Origin: Lithodes maja
Taxonomy: Eukaryota; Arthropoda; Malacostraca; Decapoda; Lithodidae
Direction: 5' to 3'
NCBI GenBank assembly: GCA_037953745.1
Contig: JBAKBP010007404.1
Location: 1 to 64,000, forward strand
DNA length: 64,000 nucleotides
In this document: positions 1 to 9,981 of the stretch, piece by piece
Position numbering within the stretch: the stretch's first letter is position 1
Layout: the number at the start of each line of letters is the position of its first letter
The notes under the pieces: generated by a model
Seen by the model: only the letters and a program-made list of their open reading frames with translations
Told to the model about the DNA's origin: nothing
The model's database searches: none
Program-made: the position numbers and the translations under genes

Positions 1-29
1 GAAATGGTTTAAACTTGGATTACAACAAC

Positions 30-355
30 TACAAAGCTATACAATCAAAAATCCATGCAAACATATTATATTTCCATACAAAATAGGGTGCAACCTGGGA
101 GGGGGTAATTGGACCCAATATTCTCAAGCGATACAAATGTTTAAGGATAATGTGGCAAATCCAGTATCCATAGTGAAAAGACCAGACGAATAAATTATTG
201 TTATAATTTGGGTTTTTTATTCCAATTATCAATACAGTTTACATAATTTTCCTTAAATTTAACAATGTTTATAGTTGATTCAAAAATTGCATTCTGAAGT
301 TCTAATAGTGATAAGTTAGAATACATCTTCCGTCTAAGCTTTTGCTGAATTGGCG
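30..355 (-). pseudogene. Degenerate partial copy of the 1.43-1.76 kb gene and its downstream region
   Basis: This stretch aligns by eye with about 1310-1600. Both share the blocks 'aatttaacaatgtttatag', 'gattcaaaaattgc', 'ctgaagttcta' and 'aagttagaatacatct', in the same order. It therefore holds the 3' part of the small minus-strand gene at 1429-1758 plus downstream sequence, with many substitutions and no continuing reading frame. I read it as a decayed segmental duplication, not a gene. Confidence 0.6.
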
Positions 356-374
356 GTCTTCTCTTTTCATTATA

Positions 375-698
375 TTATGGTTCATAGATCCCCCGGAGGG
401 GGTGCAGGGTGTGTATATGGTATTGTTTTGGTTTTGTGGCGCTGTGTGTATTGATTGGTTGTTCTCGTTGCAATAGGGCGTGTATATGGTATTGTTGTGG
501 TTTTGTGGCGCTGTGTGTATTGATTGGTTGTTCTCGTTGAAATACTACGGATATTAATTTTTGTGAACCCGATTCACCATCTGAATCTTGAGATGGTTGC
601 AGGGTCTGTGTGTGGATCCTCCATTCCCATACTTGGTGTCGGATTCCAGGTTGGGAGGGCTTTGGCTTTCGCTCGCGTAGATTATAATTGTGAGGCAT
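375..698 (-). CDS. Short Q/P-type repeat protein, truncated paralogue of the 44.5-45.9 kb gene
   Basis: The open frame gives about 108 aa from an ATG at 698. Its N-terminus (MPHNYNLRERKPKPSQPGIR) matches the N-terminus of the 469-aa protein at 44474-45883 (MPQYNLRNRNQRLKP, then SQPGIR). It also has two copies of a repeat beginning QREQPINTHS, about 63 bp each at roughly 425-545. The C-terminal two thirds of the paralogue are missing. The upstream region is duplicated as well (700-830 versus 45885-45975). Function unknown; it may be a remnant and not an active gene. Confidence 0.45.
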   Translation of the reverse strand: MPHNYNLRERKPKPSQPGIRHQVWEWRIHTQTLQPSQDSDGESGSQKLISVVFQREQPINTHSATKPQQYHIHALLQREQPINTHSATKPKQYHIHTLHPLRGIYEP

Positions 699-699
699 A

Positions 700-830
700 A
701 CCGCGGGAGCTCTCTCTCTCAGTCGTCCCCATCTGTCACATACACACACATATATATAGCCTCAGGGAAAGCTGTGGGGGAGGGGTAATATCAATGGGCG
801 GAGCCTAATCTCTTTTGAAGAGAAGACATT
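700..830 (-). promoter_or_regulatory. Duplicated TATA plus GC-box promoter region
   Basis: Reading the minus strand, a GGCTCCGCCC box and a CATTG element precede a C-rich block and then TATATATATG, all upstream of the ATG at 698. The same order (GGCTCCTCCC, ATTGG, C-rich block, TATATATATATG) occurs upstream of the paralogue at 45885-45975. The conservation over about 130 bp suggests promoter and gene were copied together. Confidence 0.45.
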
Positions 831-844
831 CCCTAATGGAAATA

Positions 845-1400
845 AAACAACACAAACAGCAAATCCTCCGGATATACCACTTTCAACCAAAAATCTACCC
901 CAAGTATATTTTAATACGAAATAGGGTGAAATAGGGTTCTTACTGAGAGGGAATGTTTTTGACCCAATATTCTCCTACCCAGTAAGACCAAACGAGGAAC
1001 TTCAATAAACCACCAAGTAAGGGAACGGAGGACCTACGCACAGACCACCGTAAGATTCAGATGGTGAATCGGGACCGCATTTATCTGGTTCACAACAATC
1101 AATATCCATAGTATTGCACCCAGAACAACCATTGCAAGATTCTACTCTTCAATTATAACAAATATGTGGAACTTCAGGACCTTATTCAGCTGATAAGACA
1201 TCACAACCAATCCATACACAGCAAGCTACCAGATACACACCCTGTATCACCCCCCTAATACAAACACAAAAACACAATCGACAAATCCATCCGGGTATAT
1301 CACTTTAAACCGAAAATCCATGGCCCAAACATGTTATATTGCCATACAAATTAGGGTGTAAACTGAAAGGGGGTGTTTTTTACCCAACATTCTCCAGCGA
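845..1400 (+). pseudogene. Mosaic of decayed copies, including an inverted piece of the Q/P-rich gene
   Basis: 845-985 and 1265-1400 are diverged direct repeats of each other (shared blocks 'caaatcc..ccgg.tatatcac', 'aatagggtg', 'acccaa.attctcc'). Between them, about 985-1262 on the plus strand resembles coding sequence of the 44.5-45.9 kb gene, for example 'acttcaataaaccaccaag', the complement of a block at about 45746-45765. It lies in the orientation opposite to the remnant at 375-698. No usable frame remains. The whole 1-1.43 kb region looks like rearranged viral sequence. Confidence 0.5.
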
Positions 1401-1428
1401 TACAATTGTTTACCAGTATACATTATTG

Positions 1429-1758
1429 TTATAAATTGTGTTTTGTATTATCCCAATTACCAATATAGTGTCTTAGTATACTCACGCTATCCATAAATTT
1501 AACAATGTTTATAGTAGATTCAAAAATTGCTCTCTGAAGTTCTAGTAGTGGTAAGTTAGAATACATCTGTCTAATATTTTGCTGAATTTGTACACGATAT
1601 TGGTGCATCTTATTATTGGCAATTTTCATAGGTTTTATATCATATATAAAAACACTGTCTTCTACACGGCCTTTGTTTTTCATGTTATTATATTGGTCTA
1701 TGGCCTCAAGATATAATGGCTCATAGGTATTAACCTCATTAGTCACAATTTGCACCAT
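1429..1758 (-). CDS. Hypothetical protein, 109 aa
   Basis: Complete small ORF with an ATG at 1758. The product is hydrophilic, begins MVQIVTNEVNTYEP and has a possible helical segment (QNIRQMYSNLPLLELQRAIF). No recognised domain, signal peptide or membrane segment. A decayed copy of its 3' half lies at 220-355. It is followed downstream on the same strand by duplicated non-coding sequence. I do not recognise it. Confidence 0.5.
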   Translation of the reverse strand: MVQIVTNEVNTYEPLYLEAIDQYNNMKNKGRVEDSVFIYDIKPMKIANNKMHQYRVQIQQNIRQMYSNLPLLELQRAIFESTINIVKFMDSVSILRHYIGNWDNTKHNL

Positions 1759-1911
1759 CAGATTTTTAATCTCAAATAGGTCCTCTTTATTCTTTTTGGT
1801 TGTTGTTGTTGTTGTTGTTTAGATTTTATAAGAGTGAATATTAGGATAATTATAATAATAATTAATATCATTCTTAGTAGGTATAATATAGTATAAATGA
1901 AATATAAATAT

Positions 1912-4900
1912 TTATAGGGTGATACCCCCTAGCAAGGTAAAACGTGTCAAGGCGAGGTTTGTAATGAAAAATACAATATTAAAATTATATATTCCCGGTC
2001 CATCGCCGTGGGTTTTTATATCCAATTCTACTTGTCCTATTTTTTGCATTTTTTGAAAATATGTATCTATTTTCATCTGTTTCGATAGATGATGTATTTT
2101 TTCGTGATTGGTTATATAAACAAAGGCATTCCTGTCTTTAGAATAATACTTGAATTGTTTTAACTGATTACATAATTCTCCATTGGGTGTCATAAAAGTT
2201 AATCCTTTATCCAACTTTGCAACGTAATATATGAGAACTGTATACATATGGGTATCTAGTGTAAATAAACATACATCCTTGCAAGATGTGACGCCCCATA
2301 GCATATTTATAAAATGTTGATAGGTGTCAATGGAAAGTTTACAGTATTTAACATGTCCGAAAATGGTATCGATACATTTGCCAATTAAATCATTAATATC
2401 CAACTTATATCTCAGTAAAGGTGATACTATTAATTTAATTTCTTGATATGATTCGGGATTCATTTGTGTAAATACTTTCTTATCGTGACGACAGTTTATA
2501 TTCACATTTTCGAGAAAATATTTGTGAATCTTTTGACACGCCTCGTTACTGCATGACATGAACGCAGAGCGAGGTTTGGTTGTCTCCATTAAATTCATAA
2601 ATAGGACCTGATGCGAAGACGCGCTCTGTATCTCTATAGCTAAATCCTCGCAACAATTAAAATGGTCCATTATGGTTGCAATATCATGTTTATCGGGCAT
2701 GGTTATATTAGTAATCTTTAATTTGGCTTCAATCTCTTCTGACTGAAAACATACACCATTCATATTATCTCGATGAAACGAGAATGATAACTTAGTTTTA
2801 AATTGATTTTGTAGACCGAGGTATAATTTTTGGATGGCGTCTACAACAATTTTAAAGACATTCACCACCACCGATTTTTGGAGTATACTACTACCCGAGA
2901 GAATGCCACACATTGTCTGAGTATTCCAACTTTTTTTTTTCTGGTGTGTAGTGTTAAACCACTTTACCCCCCAATCGTTAGATCTCAGCTCGTAAAGATT
3001 ATTCACGTAAACCATATTTCCAAATAATGATTTGATACCCAATTTCAATTCGGGGAATAATACGGGATCCTTATTATAGTCCTTCAGAGCTATATCGTAG
3101 GGACTATTGGGGGTCTCCTTACGGATACTTTTCCAATATGACATGTCTGTGAAACTATTGTTAAAAATAATAATGTTCTTAATCAACTTGGCCAGAATAT
3201 GACCCAGCTTATAATGAGGAAAATATTTGTTTATCTGGGTAATATAATTAATTGCTAACTCTAGATAATTACAGTCCCCTTTAACAAAAATGCCTTTATA
3301 ATACATATCCAAATATCGTCCGGCGTCTTTAATGACATCGGCCAATGGAGATACATTTGTACCTCCCATGAGGCTCGCATAATCCACAACATTATTGTCC
3401 GTCTTTAGGGAACGATTGAGATAGAAATTGACAATGCCCCATATATTAACTCTTAGAATGTGCGTCGAGCCGCGCCGCGTTTTTATTAGGCTCGATTCCG
3501 ATCTAGGTATAATTTGGAAGAGATTGCTAGTAATCGTATTCCCCTCGGAAAGGGCTTTTATTAGGTCTCGATAGGGAGTGGATTCATCCCGCCAATATAG
3601 TAAGACGTAACTTTTTTTTCCCCAAATATTTGCCAACAATATAATTTTTTCGGGTAGGAGTTTCATAACATTAACCCCGGGCATGTCAAATGAGGACTGT
3701 TTTAAGCCTTTTAATACGCATGAAATTTGATCAATAAATTTGTGTTGACTCTCAATTTCGAGTAATAAATCAACATCAAGATAGGTTTTATCCGGGCTGA
3801 TACTCCTCCGAATGGTTGGATCATTCATGTAAAAGAAACAGCTGTCTGTGTCCCCATAAGAAGTTATACAATTTTTATCAATTAATTGTCCCGCTATCTG
3901 TATATTAGCAATGGTTCTCCGGCCGATTTGGGTAATCAAACTAGCCAGGGGTTTGTTGTTTAACGCCATAAGACCGTAGGTTGAGTTCATAATCATTTTA
4001 ATCTGATTCTGTTGAACATCCAGTCTTCTTCTTTCCAGCTCATTTTCGTCCAGGCCCTTCATCTTGTTACGAATCTCGCCTCGTCTCACCCCCATGGTTC
4101 TTTGAAAATCGGACAAGATACCACATCTCAATTTTGTACGAGATAACCAGATACGAGTGTAAGCGCCCGTATCCCATAATCTGGCTGTCATTTCGTGAAC
4201 AAATCTCCGGGTTTTAGCACAACTAGAGGATCGAATCAAGAGACTAGATAGGAAATCCTCCGTTATACAACCCGGAGAGTTCACCTCCTCAGGCGATACC
4301 AACTCTCGTTCGTGTAGTAATCTCAACAATATTTCTTGAATCTCGTAAGGGGTTTGGGGTTCAAAGGGAAATAATGCCGCCTTTCCTATCGTAACATAAT
4401 AGGGAAATAGGTGGGTAATACCCCCAGGTTCAACCTGAATATCCATTCTATGATATGCTATCCTCTCTAGGGAGCCATCAAATTTATTGCGAGGAAAATA
4501 GCAAAACTCCATGGGTTTTGCCACCGTAACCTCCCAGCAATCATCCACCAAATCGAATGGTACATAATCACCCATTAAACTGAGACATAGCTCTGAATAT
4601 CTCTCAAAGGAAGAGGGTCGGTTAATGGCGAGAGAGTGAGTCATTGCCGTGACTATACCATTGTGAAAAACCAGGGTGGAGGCGCATATATTATAGGTTT
4701 GCATAAGGCTGGGATATAGGCTTCTAAAATCTGCCGTGGCTAGATAGTAGTCGCAATATGTAGATTGTAAAGGGAACATGACGAGTCCACCCTTTATTCG
4801 GTGACGTTCAGAATTGTGCAATTCTAAACTATCGAAACATGTGACATGTTTCAAATTATTTTGGTCCGAGTATCTCTTTATGGATCTATCTATAATCTTG

Positions 4901-5889
4901 GATGGTGTCTGGATCCAACTATAAATGGTTTCGATATTTTTTCCTGTCATACAACTATGGTGATCTAATTCAATAAATACGCTTAACTTTTGTTCAATTA
5001 ATGAACACAACCCAGCATCGTGTAAACAGTATGTAATTATATCCAAAATTTTCTCCAGGTTAGTTAACTCGAAATAATTCAACAGATCGGCGACGCTGAC
5101 ATCCATCTTTTGGTCGATAGTATCGGTTCCTTCCAGTAAAGTCTTGGCGGCCGAATTTAACTTATAATTCGAGAGATTTGGATATTTTATTTTAAAAAGT
5201 TTAAGTAAATCTACTAGACACATAAATTTGATATGAATAAGTGAATTGACCAATTTCAAGAGAGGATCGTATTGCTTGGATCGAAAAGAGGCTTTGCGGG
5301 TCACATCGTCCATGTGATATGACAAATAGCCACATTTTAAAGTTTCTCTTTGTCGAGGCGTCAATCTATGTAACGAAAATATCTCCCCTTTACAATTATG
5401 CATTAACATTCGAACAAAAATAAATGATATGTCAAAGGGTAAATTGTACCCCGATAGATAAATTAAATTTGGTCGGTCGAGTAAGGTTTTTTCTAATTTA
5501 TATAGTAAATCGGCCTCATTTTGACATATGTGTATATGCATACTATTAACTGGGATATTGGTGTAGAGCTCACTCTTAGATACTAAATCTGACCGTATTC
5601 GGTCCACAATTAGTTTTGGCGTGACCGCATCTCGAAATTGACTCGGTGGAATGGTAAAGATATTTATCTCTGTCAATGAACCACCCGATATGTTTCGATA
5701 GCACACCCCCACACAATATATGGAACATTCCCTAGCGTTCAAACCTGTAGTTTCGATATCTATAAAGGCCACCTCCATATCATTAAATATCTGGGTGCAG
5801 CCTCTCCCCCCCGCTTTCTCCATTTCTGGTTCGTCAATGACAAAACAGGGAGTTTTATTATTGTTAAGGAGGTAAACTTCAGTGCCCAA
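1912..5889 (-). CDS. Family B DNA polymerase, exonuclease and polymerase domains
   Basis: This replicative DNA polymerase frame is 1325 aa. The 3'-5' exonuclease starts with DIETTGL (D43, E45) and continues with an Exo II-like YNLPFDISF. Polymerase motif A is DFRSLYPS (D387), motif B KMIMNSTYG (about 630), and motif C YGDTDS (D680 and D682), so the catalytic residues are all present. No ATG lies between the in-frame stop at 6001-6003 and this region: the 5889 codon is TTG, and the frame stays open to 6000. The true protein therefore started further upstream. It shares its frame with 6004-7122, which I take as its N-terminal part, broken by two stops. The combined length is about 1736 codons. 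A polymerase this long is compatible with a nimavirus-like virus, whose known polymerase is also unusually long, but phylogeny is needed. Confidence 0.93.
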   Translation of the reverse strand: MGTEVYLLNNNKTPCFVIDEPEMEKAGGRGCTQIFNDMEVAFIDIETTGLNARECSIYCVGVCYRNISGGSLTEINIFTIPPSQFRDAVTPKLIVDRIRSDLVSKSELYTNIPVNSMHIHICQNEADLLYKLEKTLLDRPNLIYLSGYNLPFDISFIFVRMLMHNCKGEIFSLHRLTPRQRETLKCGYLSYHMDDVTRKASFRSKQYDPLLKLVNSLIHIKFMCLVDLLKLFKIKYPNLSNYKLNSAAKTLLEGTDTIDQKMDVSVADLLNYFELTNLEKILDIITYCLHDAGLCSLIEQKLSVFIELDHHSCMTGKNIETIYSWIQTPSKIIDRSIKRYSDQNNLKHVTCFDSLELHNSERHRIKGGLVMFPLQSTYCDYYLATADFRSLYPSLMQTYNICASTLVFHNGIVTAMTHSLAINRPSSFERYSELCLSLMGDYVPFDLVDDCWEVTVAKPMEFCYFPRNKFDGSLERIAYHRMDIQVEPGGITHLFPYYVTIGKAALFPFEPQTPYEIQEILLRLLHERELVSPEEVNSPGCITEDFLSSLLIRSSSCAKTRRFVHEMTARLWDTGAYTRIWLSRTKLRCGILSDFQRTMGVRRGEIRNKMKGLDENELERRRLDVQQNQIKMIMNSTYGLMALNNKPLASLITQIGRRTIANIQIAGQLIDKNCITSYGDTDSCFFYMNDPTIRRSISPDKTYLDVDLLLEIESQHKFIDQISCVLKGLKQSSFDMPGVNVMKLLPEKIILLANIWGKKSYVLLYWRDESTPYRDLIKALSEGNTITSNLFQIIPRSESSLIKTRRGSTHILRVNIWGIVNFYLNRSLKTDNNVVDYASLMGGTNVSPLADVIKDAGRYLDMYYKGIFVKGDCNYLELAINYITQINKYFPHYKLGHILAKLIKNIIIFNNSFTDMSYWKSIRKETPNSPYDIALKDYNKDPVLFPELKLGIKSLFGNMVYVNNLYELRSNDWGVKWFNTTHQKKKSWNTQTMCGILSGSSILQKSVVVNVFKIVVDAIQKLYLGLQNQFKTKLSFSFHRDNMNGVCFQSEEIEAKLKITNITMPDKHDIATIMDHFNCCEDLAIEIQSASSHQVLFMNLMETTKPRSAFMSCSNEACQKIHKYFLENVNINCRHDKKVFTQMNPESYQEIKLIVSPLLRYKLDINDLIGKCIDTIFGHVKYCKLSIDTYQHFINMLWGVTSCKDVCLFTLDTHMYTVLIYYVAKLDKGLTFMTPNGELCNQLKQFKYYSKDRNAFVYITNHEKIHHLSKQMKIDTYFQKMQKIGQVELDIKTHGDGPGIYNFNIVFFITNLALTRFTLLGGITL

Positions 5890-6000
5890 TCGAACGTTGG
5901 TATTTTCACATCCAGAAATGTGATTTATAACCCTGTTCCCATGTAAGCCATATGCACAAATATCGTTGTTAAAATCAGTTACATCAAAACCGACATTTCT

Positions 6001-7122
6001 TTACCCTATTACGGAATTGTGTTTATTTTTAAAGTTGAACACCTCCTGAAATAATGTGCTTGGATTGTGGTTATTTCTGAGAAAAAGCCTCGCATAGCAG
6101 AGGGGTCCCATGGCGGCATCCTCGGGACTGGTCGTGAGCGGAACTCTGGACATGTTTCGTATAGTATATGGTAGTGTTGTTGTTGTCAGCCAATCTATTT
6201 TATATATCTGAAAGTGTTTGCCAACCTTCTCATTCTCTGTCGGGTGGGTGTATGACCAAAAATTGCCGGTATACGAAACAACCCCGCCATTTGTATCCTC
6301 GCCTGTGATCACCTCACAATTTAAAAGGTCAAATAAAATTAACTTACCCATTGCATTTAGATTGTTAAAAATATCCAATGGATGGTCTAATTTATTTATA
6401 ATTTCCATAAGGTGATATAAATTATTGGGTTTCTGTAAAAAAACCCTCCTTTTCAAAAGGTCTTTCGTAACTGTATCTATGGCTGGTTTAAATATTATGT
6501 TGTCAACATCTCTCTTATATTTCTGTCAATAACACGCTAGACATAAACCAAAGACAAAATATGCATCCATTTGACAATGACATTCATCCAAATCTTCTTC
6601 TTCATCGTTAAAGAAAATATTTAAAAAAATAAAATGTTCTAAGTTATCCTTTCCTAGCGTTTTGTTTCTATGATGGAGAAACATAAGAATTAATATATCA
6701 AAATTAGTATATAGTGTAAAATAACATCTCAGACTATTCATAGTGTTAAAAACGATATTTCCACCCGTATTGTTTATATATATCACATATAATTTGTTAT
6801 CGATTGATTTTTGTAATAATAATTCACACCCCATCATATCTCTAATATCGCGGGGATAGGAAAATGACCTCACAATGTTTTGCAGAGCAGCACACGCATT
6901 AGTTTGGGTAATGGTGTTGTAATATTGAGGGTCGGAAGCTATATATCTTCTATTTTGTCTAATGTGACAATCTAATCCTCGTATATAATAATAGAGGTTT
7001 TTCGGATCAAATTGTTCCTTTGAATAGACACGTATATCCTTTGATGAATTGCTATATATGGTTATAGGCGTAGAGTTGTCGGCACTACGATATAAATCTT
7101 TCCTTTTAATAAATGCAAACAT
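6001..7122 (-). pseudogene. N-terminal extension of the DNA polymerase gene, broken by two in-frame stops
   Basis: Two open segments lie here, 7122-6529 (198 aa, ATG at 7122) and 6525-6004 (174 codons, no early ATG). They share the reading frame of the polymerase and are separated by TGA at 6526-6528 and TAA at 6001-6003. Nearly 5.2 kb without any frame change, plus the lack of an ATG at the start of the second and third segments, argues for one original gene. No known domain is visible in this N-terminal part; the first segment ends in an acidic stretch and a Cys/His cluster (DECHCQ). Alternatives are a separate 198-aa gene or stop-codon readthrough. Two different stop codons make decay the simplest reading. 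Confidence 0.6.
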
Positions 7123-7146
7123 TTGTATATTATATGTATATAAAAT

Positions 7147-7149
<3 letters not shown>

Positions 7150-7180
<31 letters not shown>
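7150..7180. repeat. AT dinucleotide microsatellite
   Basis: About fifteen uninterrupted AT units lie between the COX stop and the polymerase gene start. They sit where a TATA-type promoter for the polymerase reading frame would be expected, and are followed by an A8 run just before the COX stop codon. Confidence 0.9.
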
Positions 7181-7186
<6 letters not shown>

Positions 7187-7188
7187 AA

Positions 7189-8955
7189 TTAGATGACTGA
7201 AGAAGGCACGATAAAGCTGGGATTAATGTCATCACACCCGGACTTCATATTTATACAAAATAGTTTTTTCAGAGTGGCAGTTTTGACGATATTGAAACCT
7301 TCATTGCCCCCAAATGTTGAGGGTTTCCAATAGCGCGGGCTGCAGATGGGGTTGGCCATTAATCCCTTAATGCTCCAAGGACCCCCCATATTCTTCATGG
7401 TCAAGGGGGTTATTGATGGCCCCGGACGCTCGGCTATTAGACCGACATACAATTCGACCGCCTCAATATCCCCCCCGTATAAATCCTCTAATGTTTTGGC
7501 CAGGATGATATTTCCGGTAAGATCCAGGAAGCTTGTAAAAGGCCTCATTTCGAATCTCCTACGATAGGCATTTATTCCTTGGAATCGTAATCGACGACCA
7601 TTTTCTATGACTTTCTCAAGTACCGACCTGAGAACGGGTGAGTGGTTCTGGGTAGTCAACGCCCCCGCCCTTGTCATAATCATAGAGTGAATAAATACAT
7701 CTAAACCCTGTTCCAAAATTGGCGATAAATTGAAGATCGTGTCCCGTAGAGTGTAATTTTGGCCATTTACTATCATATAGTTGGGAACGAGTGGATGCCA
7801 GTGATATAATTGCTTGAACTTGGCGTGAATACGATTATGGTATTGGAATCTTGTGTTGTGTATTAGGTGGGGCTCAAATGATAGGCGTAGCTTATACTGG
7901 CTAAGATGTTGTACATAATCTTCGATCGTAATCTTGATTGTTTCGCCGGTGATGATAAGCCTGGCGGTCTGATAGAGTCGCTCATCATCCCAATGGGGGT
8001 GGACCGTCTTTAAGATCCCACACACACGATTATGTTCACGAAGCCAGATGGTCGAGTAAGCGAATAACCCCGGAAGGGATGAAAAGGAAGGATGACCCAG
8101 GGCGAACTCGTGAGTCGATTTTTTGGATGGAAATTGGTCCATGACAATCTCAGGTATATCACCGGCATAGGGTGGAAAATCTTCATTGTTAATTATTTGA
8201 GTTTTTAGTTTGCCATCCGTGTGAGACCTAAGCGCTTGTCGGTCCCGCTCGTTGAGACCGTAGATGTGAGAAACGTCCACTCCACCACTGCCCACTGTAA
8301 GATGTGCTCCCCTCTTTACATCTGTGCGAAAAAATTGATGCGTAAAATGTTGAGCGTAATTTAGAAACAAGAGGTTTGTGTTATGTGGGTCGGGTAAAAA
8401 CTCACGACGCAAGAACACCCTCTCTATTAGTTCATGTATATTGGGGTAGTTCGGTGTGGGACAGTGTATTGGGATGGGTGGTAATGCTCGACCATATTGA
8501 CTTTCATTGTAGTAGGCATTAAGAGTAATATAAGAATGCTCACTTTCGTAGGTGGGAGGTGAGTCTACCATATCCCCGCGTGATAGGTAGACGTAAGCCA
8601 TTAACCTGGAATGTAGTGGTGGCAGGTTATTAATTATAGTCCAGAACCAGTCATGGGTGGTGATTATACGATGGATAGTCTCGGGATCTGGCACCACTTT
8701 CTGTTTTAACCACGCTGCCCATGTGGGTATGTGACAATGTCGTCCATAGTGGTTCGTATCTGTACAATCACAGGTATAACCATTATCGTGTAGGGTGTCA
8801 CACACACCCTGATTCTGACAGGGGGAGGTACAACATGGATCCTCAGATAAATTGTTTGACCGAATGGGTGGTATAATATGGGTTATGGGTCGTTTTATAA
8901 AAAATAACGAGGTAGCCGCCAAAGCCACGAGACCCACCATCCTAAAGTTCAGCAT
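7189..8955 (-). CDS. Cyclooxygenase (prostaglandin G/H synthase)
   Basis: 588 aa and intronless, close to the animal COX length of about 600. Order: short N-terminal hydrophobic anchor (about 6-20), EGF-like domain (41-74, six Cys), amphipathic membrane-binding region, then the haem peroxidase/cyclooxygenase domain to the C-terminus. Key residues are in place: distal haem His206 in AQHFTHQFF, catalytic Tyr384 and proximal haem His387 in LYHWHPL, the carboxylate-binding Arg126 in SRGDM, and the aspirin-site Ser528 in PWSIKGLM. These match ovine Tyr385, His388, Arg120, His207 and Ser530. The end (PSSVI) lacks the usual STEL-type ER retention signal. The enzyme converts arachidonate-type fatty acids to prostaglandin H2 at the ER or nuclear membrane. 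Flanked by the polymerase gene and an orphan gene, it is probably a host gene captured by the virus. Confidence 0.95.
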   Translation of the reverse strand: MLNFRMVGLVALAATSLFFIKRPITHIIPPIRSNNLSEDPCCTSPCQNQGVCDTLHDNGYTCDCTDTNHYGRHCHIPTWAAWLKQKVVPDPETIHRIITTHDWFWTIINNLPPLHSRLMAYVYLSRGDMVDSPPTYESEHSYITLNAYYNESQYGRALPPIPIHCPTPNYPNIHELIERVFLRREFLPDPHNTNLLFLNYAQHFTHQFFRTDVKRGAHLTVGSGGVDVSHIYGLNERDRQALRSHTDGKLKTQIINNEDFPPYAGDIPEIVMDQFPSKKSTHEFALGHPSFSSLPGLFAYSTIWLREHNRVCGILKTVHPHWDDERLYQTARLIITGETIKITIEDYVQHLSQYKLRLSFEPHLIHNTRFQYHNRIHAKFKQLYHWHPLVPNYMIVNGQNYTLRDTIFNLSPILEQGLDVFIHSMIMTRAGALTTQNHSPVLRSVLEKVIENGRRLRFQGINAYRRRFEMRPFTSFLDLTGNIILAKTLEDLYGGDIEAVELYVGLIAERPGPSITPLTMKNMGGPWSIKGLMANPICSPRYWKPSTFGGNEGFNIVKTATLKKLFCINMKSGCDDINPSFIVPSSVI

Positions 8956-9066
8956 TATTACATACTGGTAGTGATGGAAATTAAAATAGTTTTATAGGAC
9001 TGTTTTTTTTATATTTTTCAAATCATATAAATAGGTCCTATACTTATATTATAGTAGAAAAAAATA
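8956..9066. promoter_or_regulatory. Bidirectional promoter between COX and the 304-aa gene
   Basis: This 111-bp gap separates divergent ATGs. On the minus strand TATAAAA (8990-8996) lies about 35 nt ahead of the COX ATG at 8955. On the plus strand TATAAATAGG (9026-9035) lies about 32 nt ahead of the ATG at 9067. Symmetrical TATA spacing supports both starts and suggests very short 5' leaders and RNA polymerase II-type transcription. Confidence 0.55.
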
Positions 9067-9981
9067 ATGTGGCGAACACCAACTGTTGACAATCACGCTA
9101 CTCACCACACAAATGGACATGTTCAATTTTATATTACGAGAATATTAAATAACACCCTATTCCCTAAATTAGATTTATCCTTTGAAATGAAAATACGAAA
9201 GAAATATAATAATCATATTTTATATAGATATAATGAACTAGCTAAGCAGGAAATGGGTGAGGCGGTTCGTATGGAGTTAATGTATATGGGTGTTAAGATT
9301 ACCGATGATTTAACTAACCAAATAAATATACAGGTGGGTGTTAGAGGTTTGGGTATTGACAAGATAATAAACTCGAAAACTGACAGTTATGTCTTGAATT
9401 TAAACGAGATATTATTCTTTTACCAGCTGGTGTTATCTGATCATTTGAAATTGACACCAATGCAAGAATGTCACATGTCATATGTATATACTATATTGCA
9501 TCCAAAAAGCCTCGAATTTAATATACTACAAAATATATATTACAGTCAAACCCACAGATTTTCCGGGGATATACTAGACATTGTCTTCTACCTTAGATTA
9601 TTTTTAGCAAATTCACATATAAGGAAGAGAAAGATGTTTTGGCAACGACAATATATACAGTTTTTATATCTATGTACAGATGAAATAAATCTAGAAAATG
9701 ATACGTATGAAGATCATTCCCAAGTACAAGACAATCCTTTAAGAATGGTGGTGTTCAATTTCCCTAAAAATGATCACAAACCTTTAGTGGTCTACTCGGG
9801 CGATGATATCAAAGGTATAAAGAAAAAGGGACAGACGTTGGGTTACTCCTTCTTTGATATTATTATAATTATGCTTTTCAATATGTATAGTGTATGGGAT
9901 AAAAAAAACACTCGGAATAAAAGAACACAGGCTATTTTATATTATATTAAAACAAATTTTAAAAAATTCAATATCAATTGA
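9067..9981 (+). CDS. Hypothetical protein, 304 aa
   Basis: Complete ORF starting MWRTPTVDNHATHH, with a good TATA box upstream. The product is rich in Ile, Tyr, Asn and Lys. A hydrophobic patch near the C-terminus (FFDIIIIMLFNMY, about 265-280) is too short and too polar at its edges for a confident membrane call. It has no family I recognise. It is divergent from COX and shares that promoter region, so the two may be expressed together. Confidence 0.75.
   Translation: MWRTPTVDNHATHHTNGHVQFYITRILNNTLFPKLDLSFEMKIRKKYNNHILYRYNELAKQEMGEAVRMELMYMGVKITDDLTNQINIQVGVRGLGIDKIINSKTDSYVLNLNEILFFYQLVLSDHLKLTPMQECHMSYVYTILHPKSLEFNILQNIYYSQTHRFSGDILDIVFYLRLFLANSHIRKRKMFWQRQYIQFLYLCTDEINLENDTYEDHSQVQDNPLRMVVFNFPKNDHKPLVVYSGDDIKGIKKKGQTLGYSFFDIIIIMLFNMYSVWDKKNTRNKRTQAILYYIKTNFKKFNIN

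Noticed and set aside
6526..6528. TGA as a selenocysteine codon in the polymerase frame
   Set aside because: A TAA interrupts the same gene at 6001-6003, and no SECIS-like structure was looked for or seen. Decay explains both.
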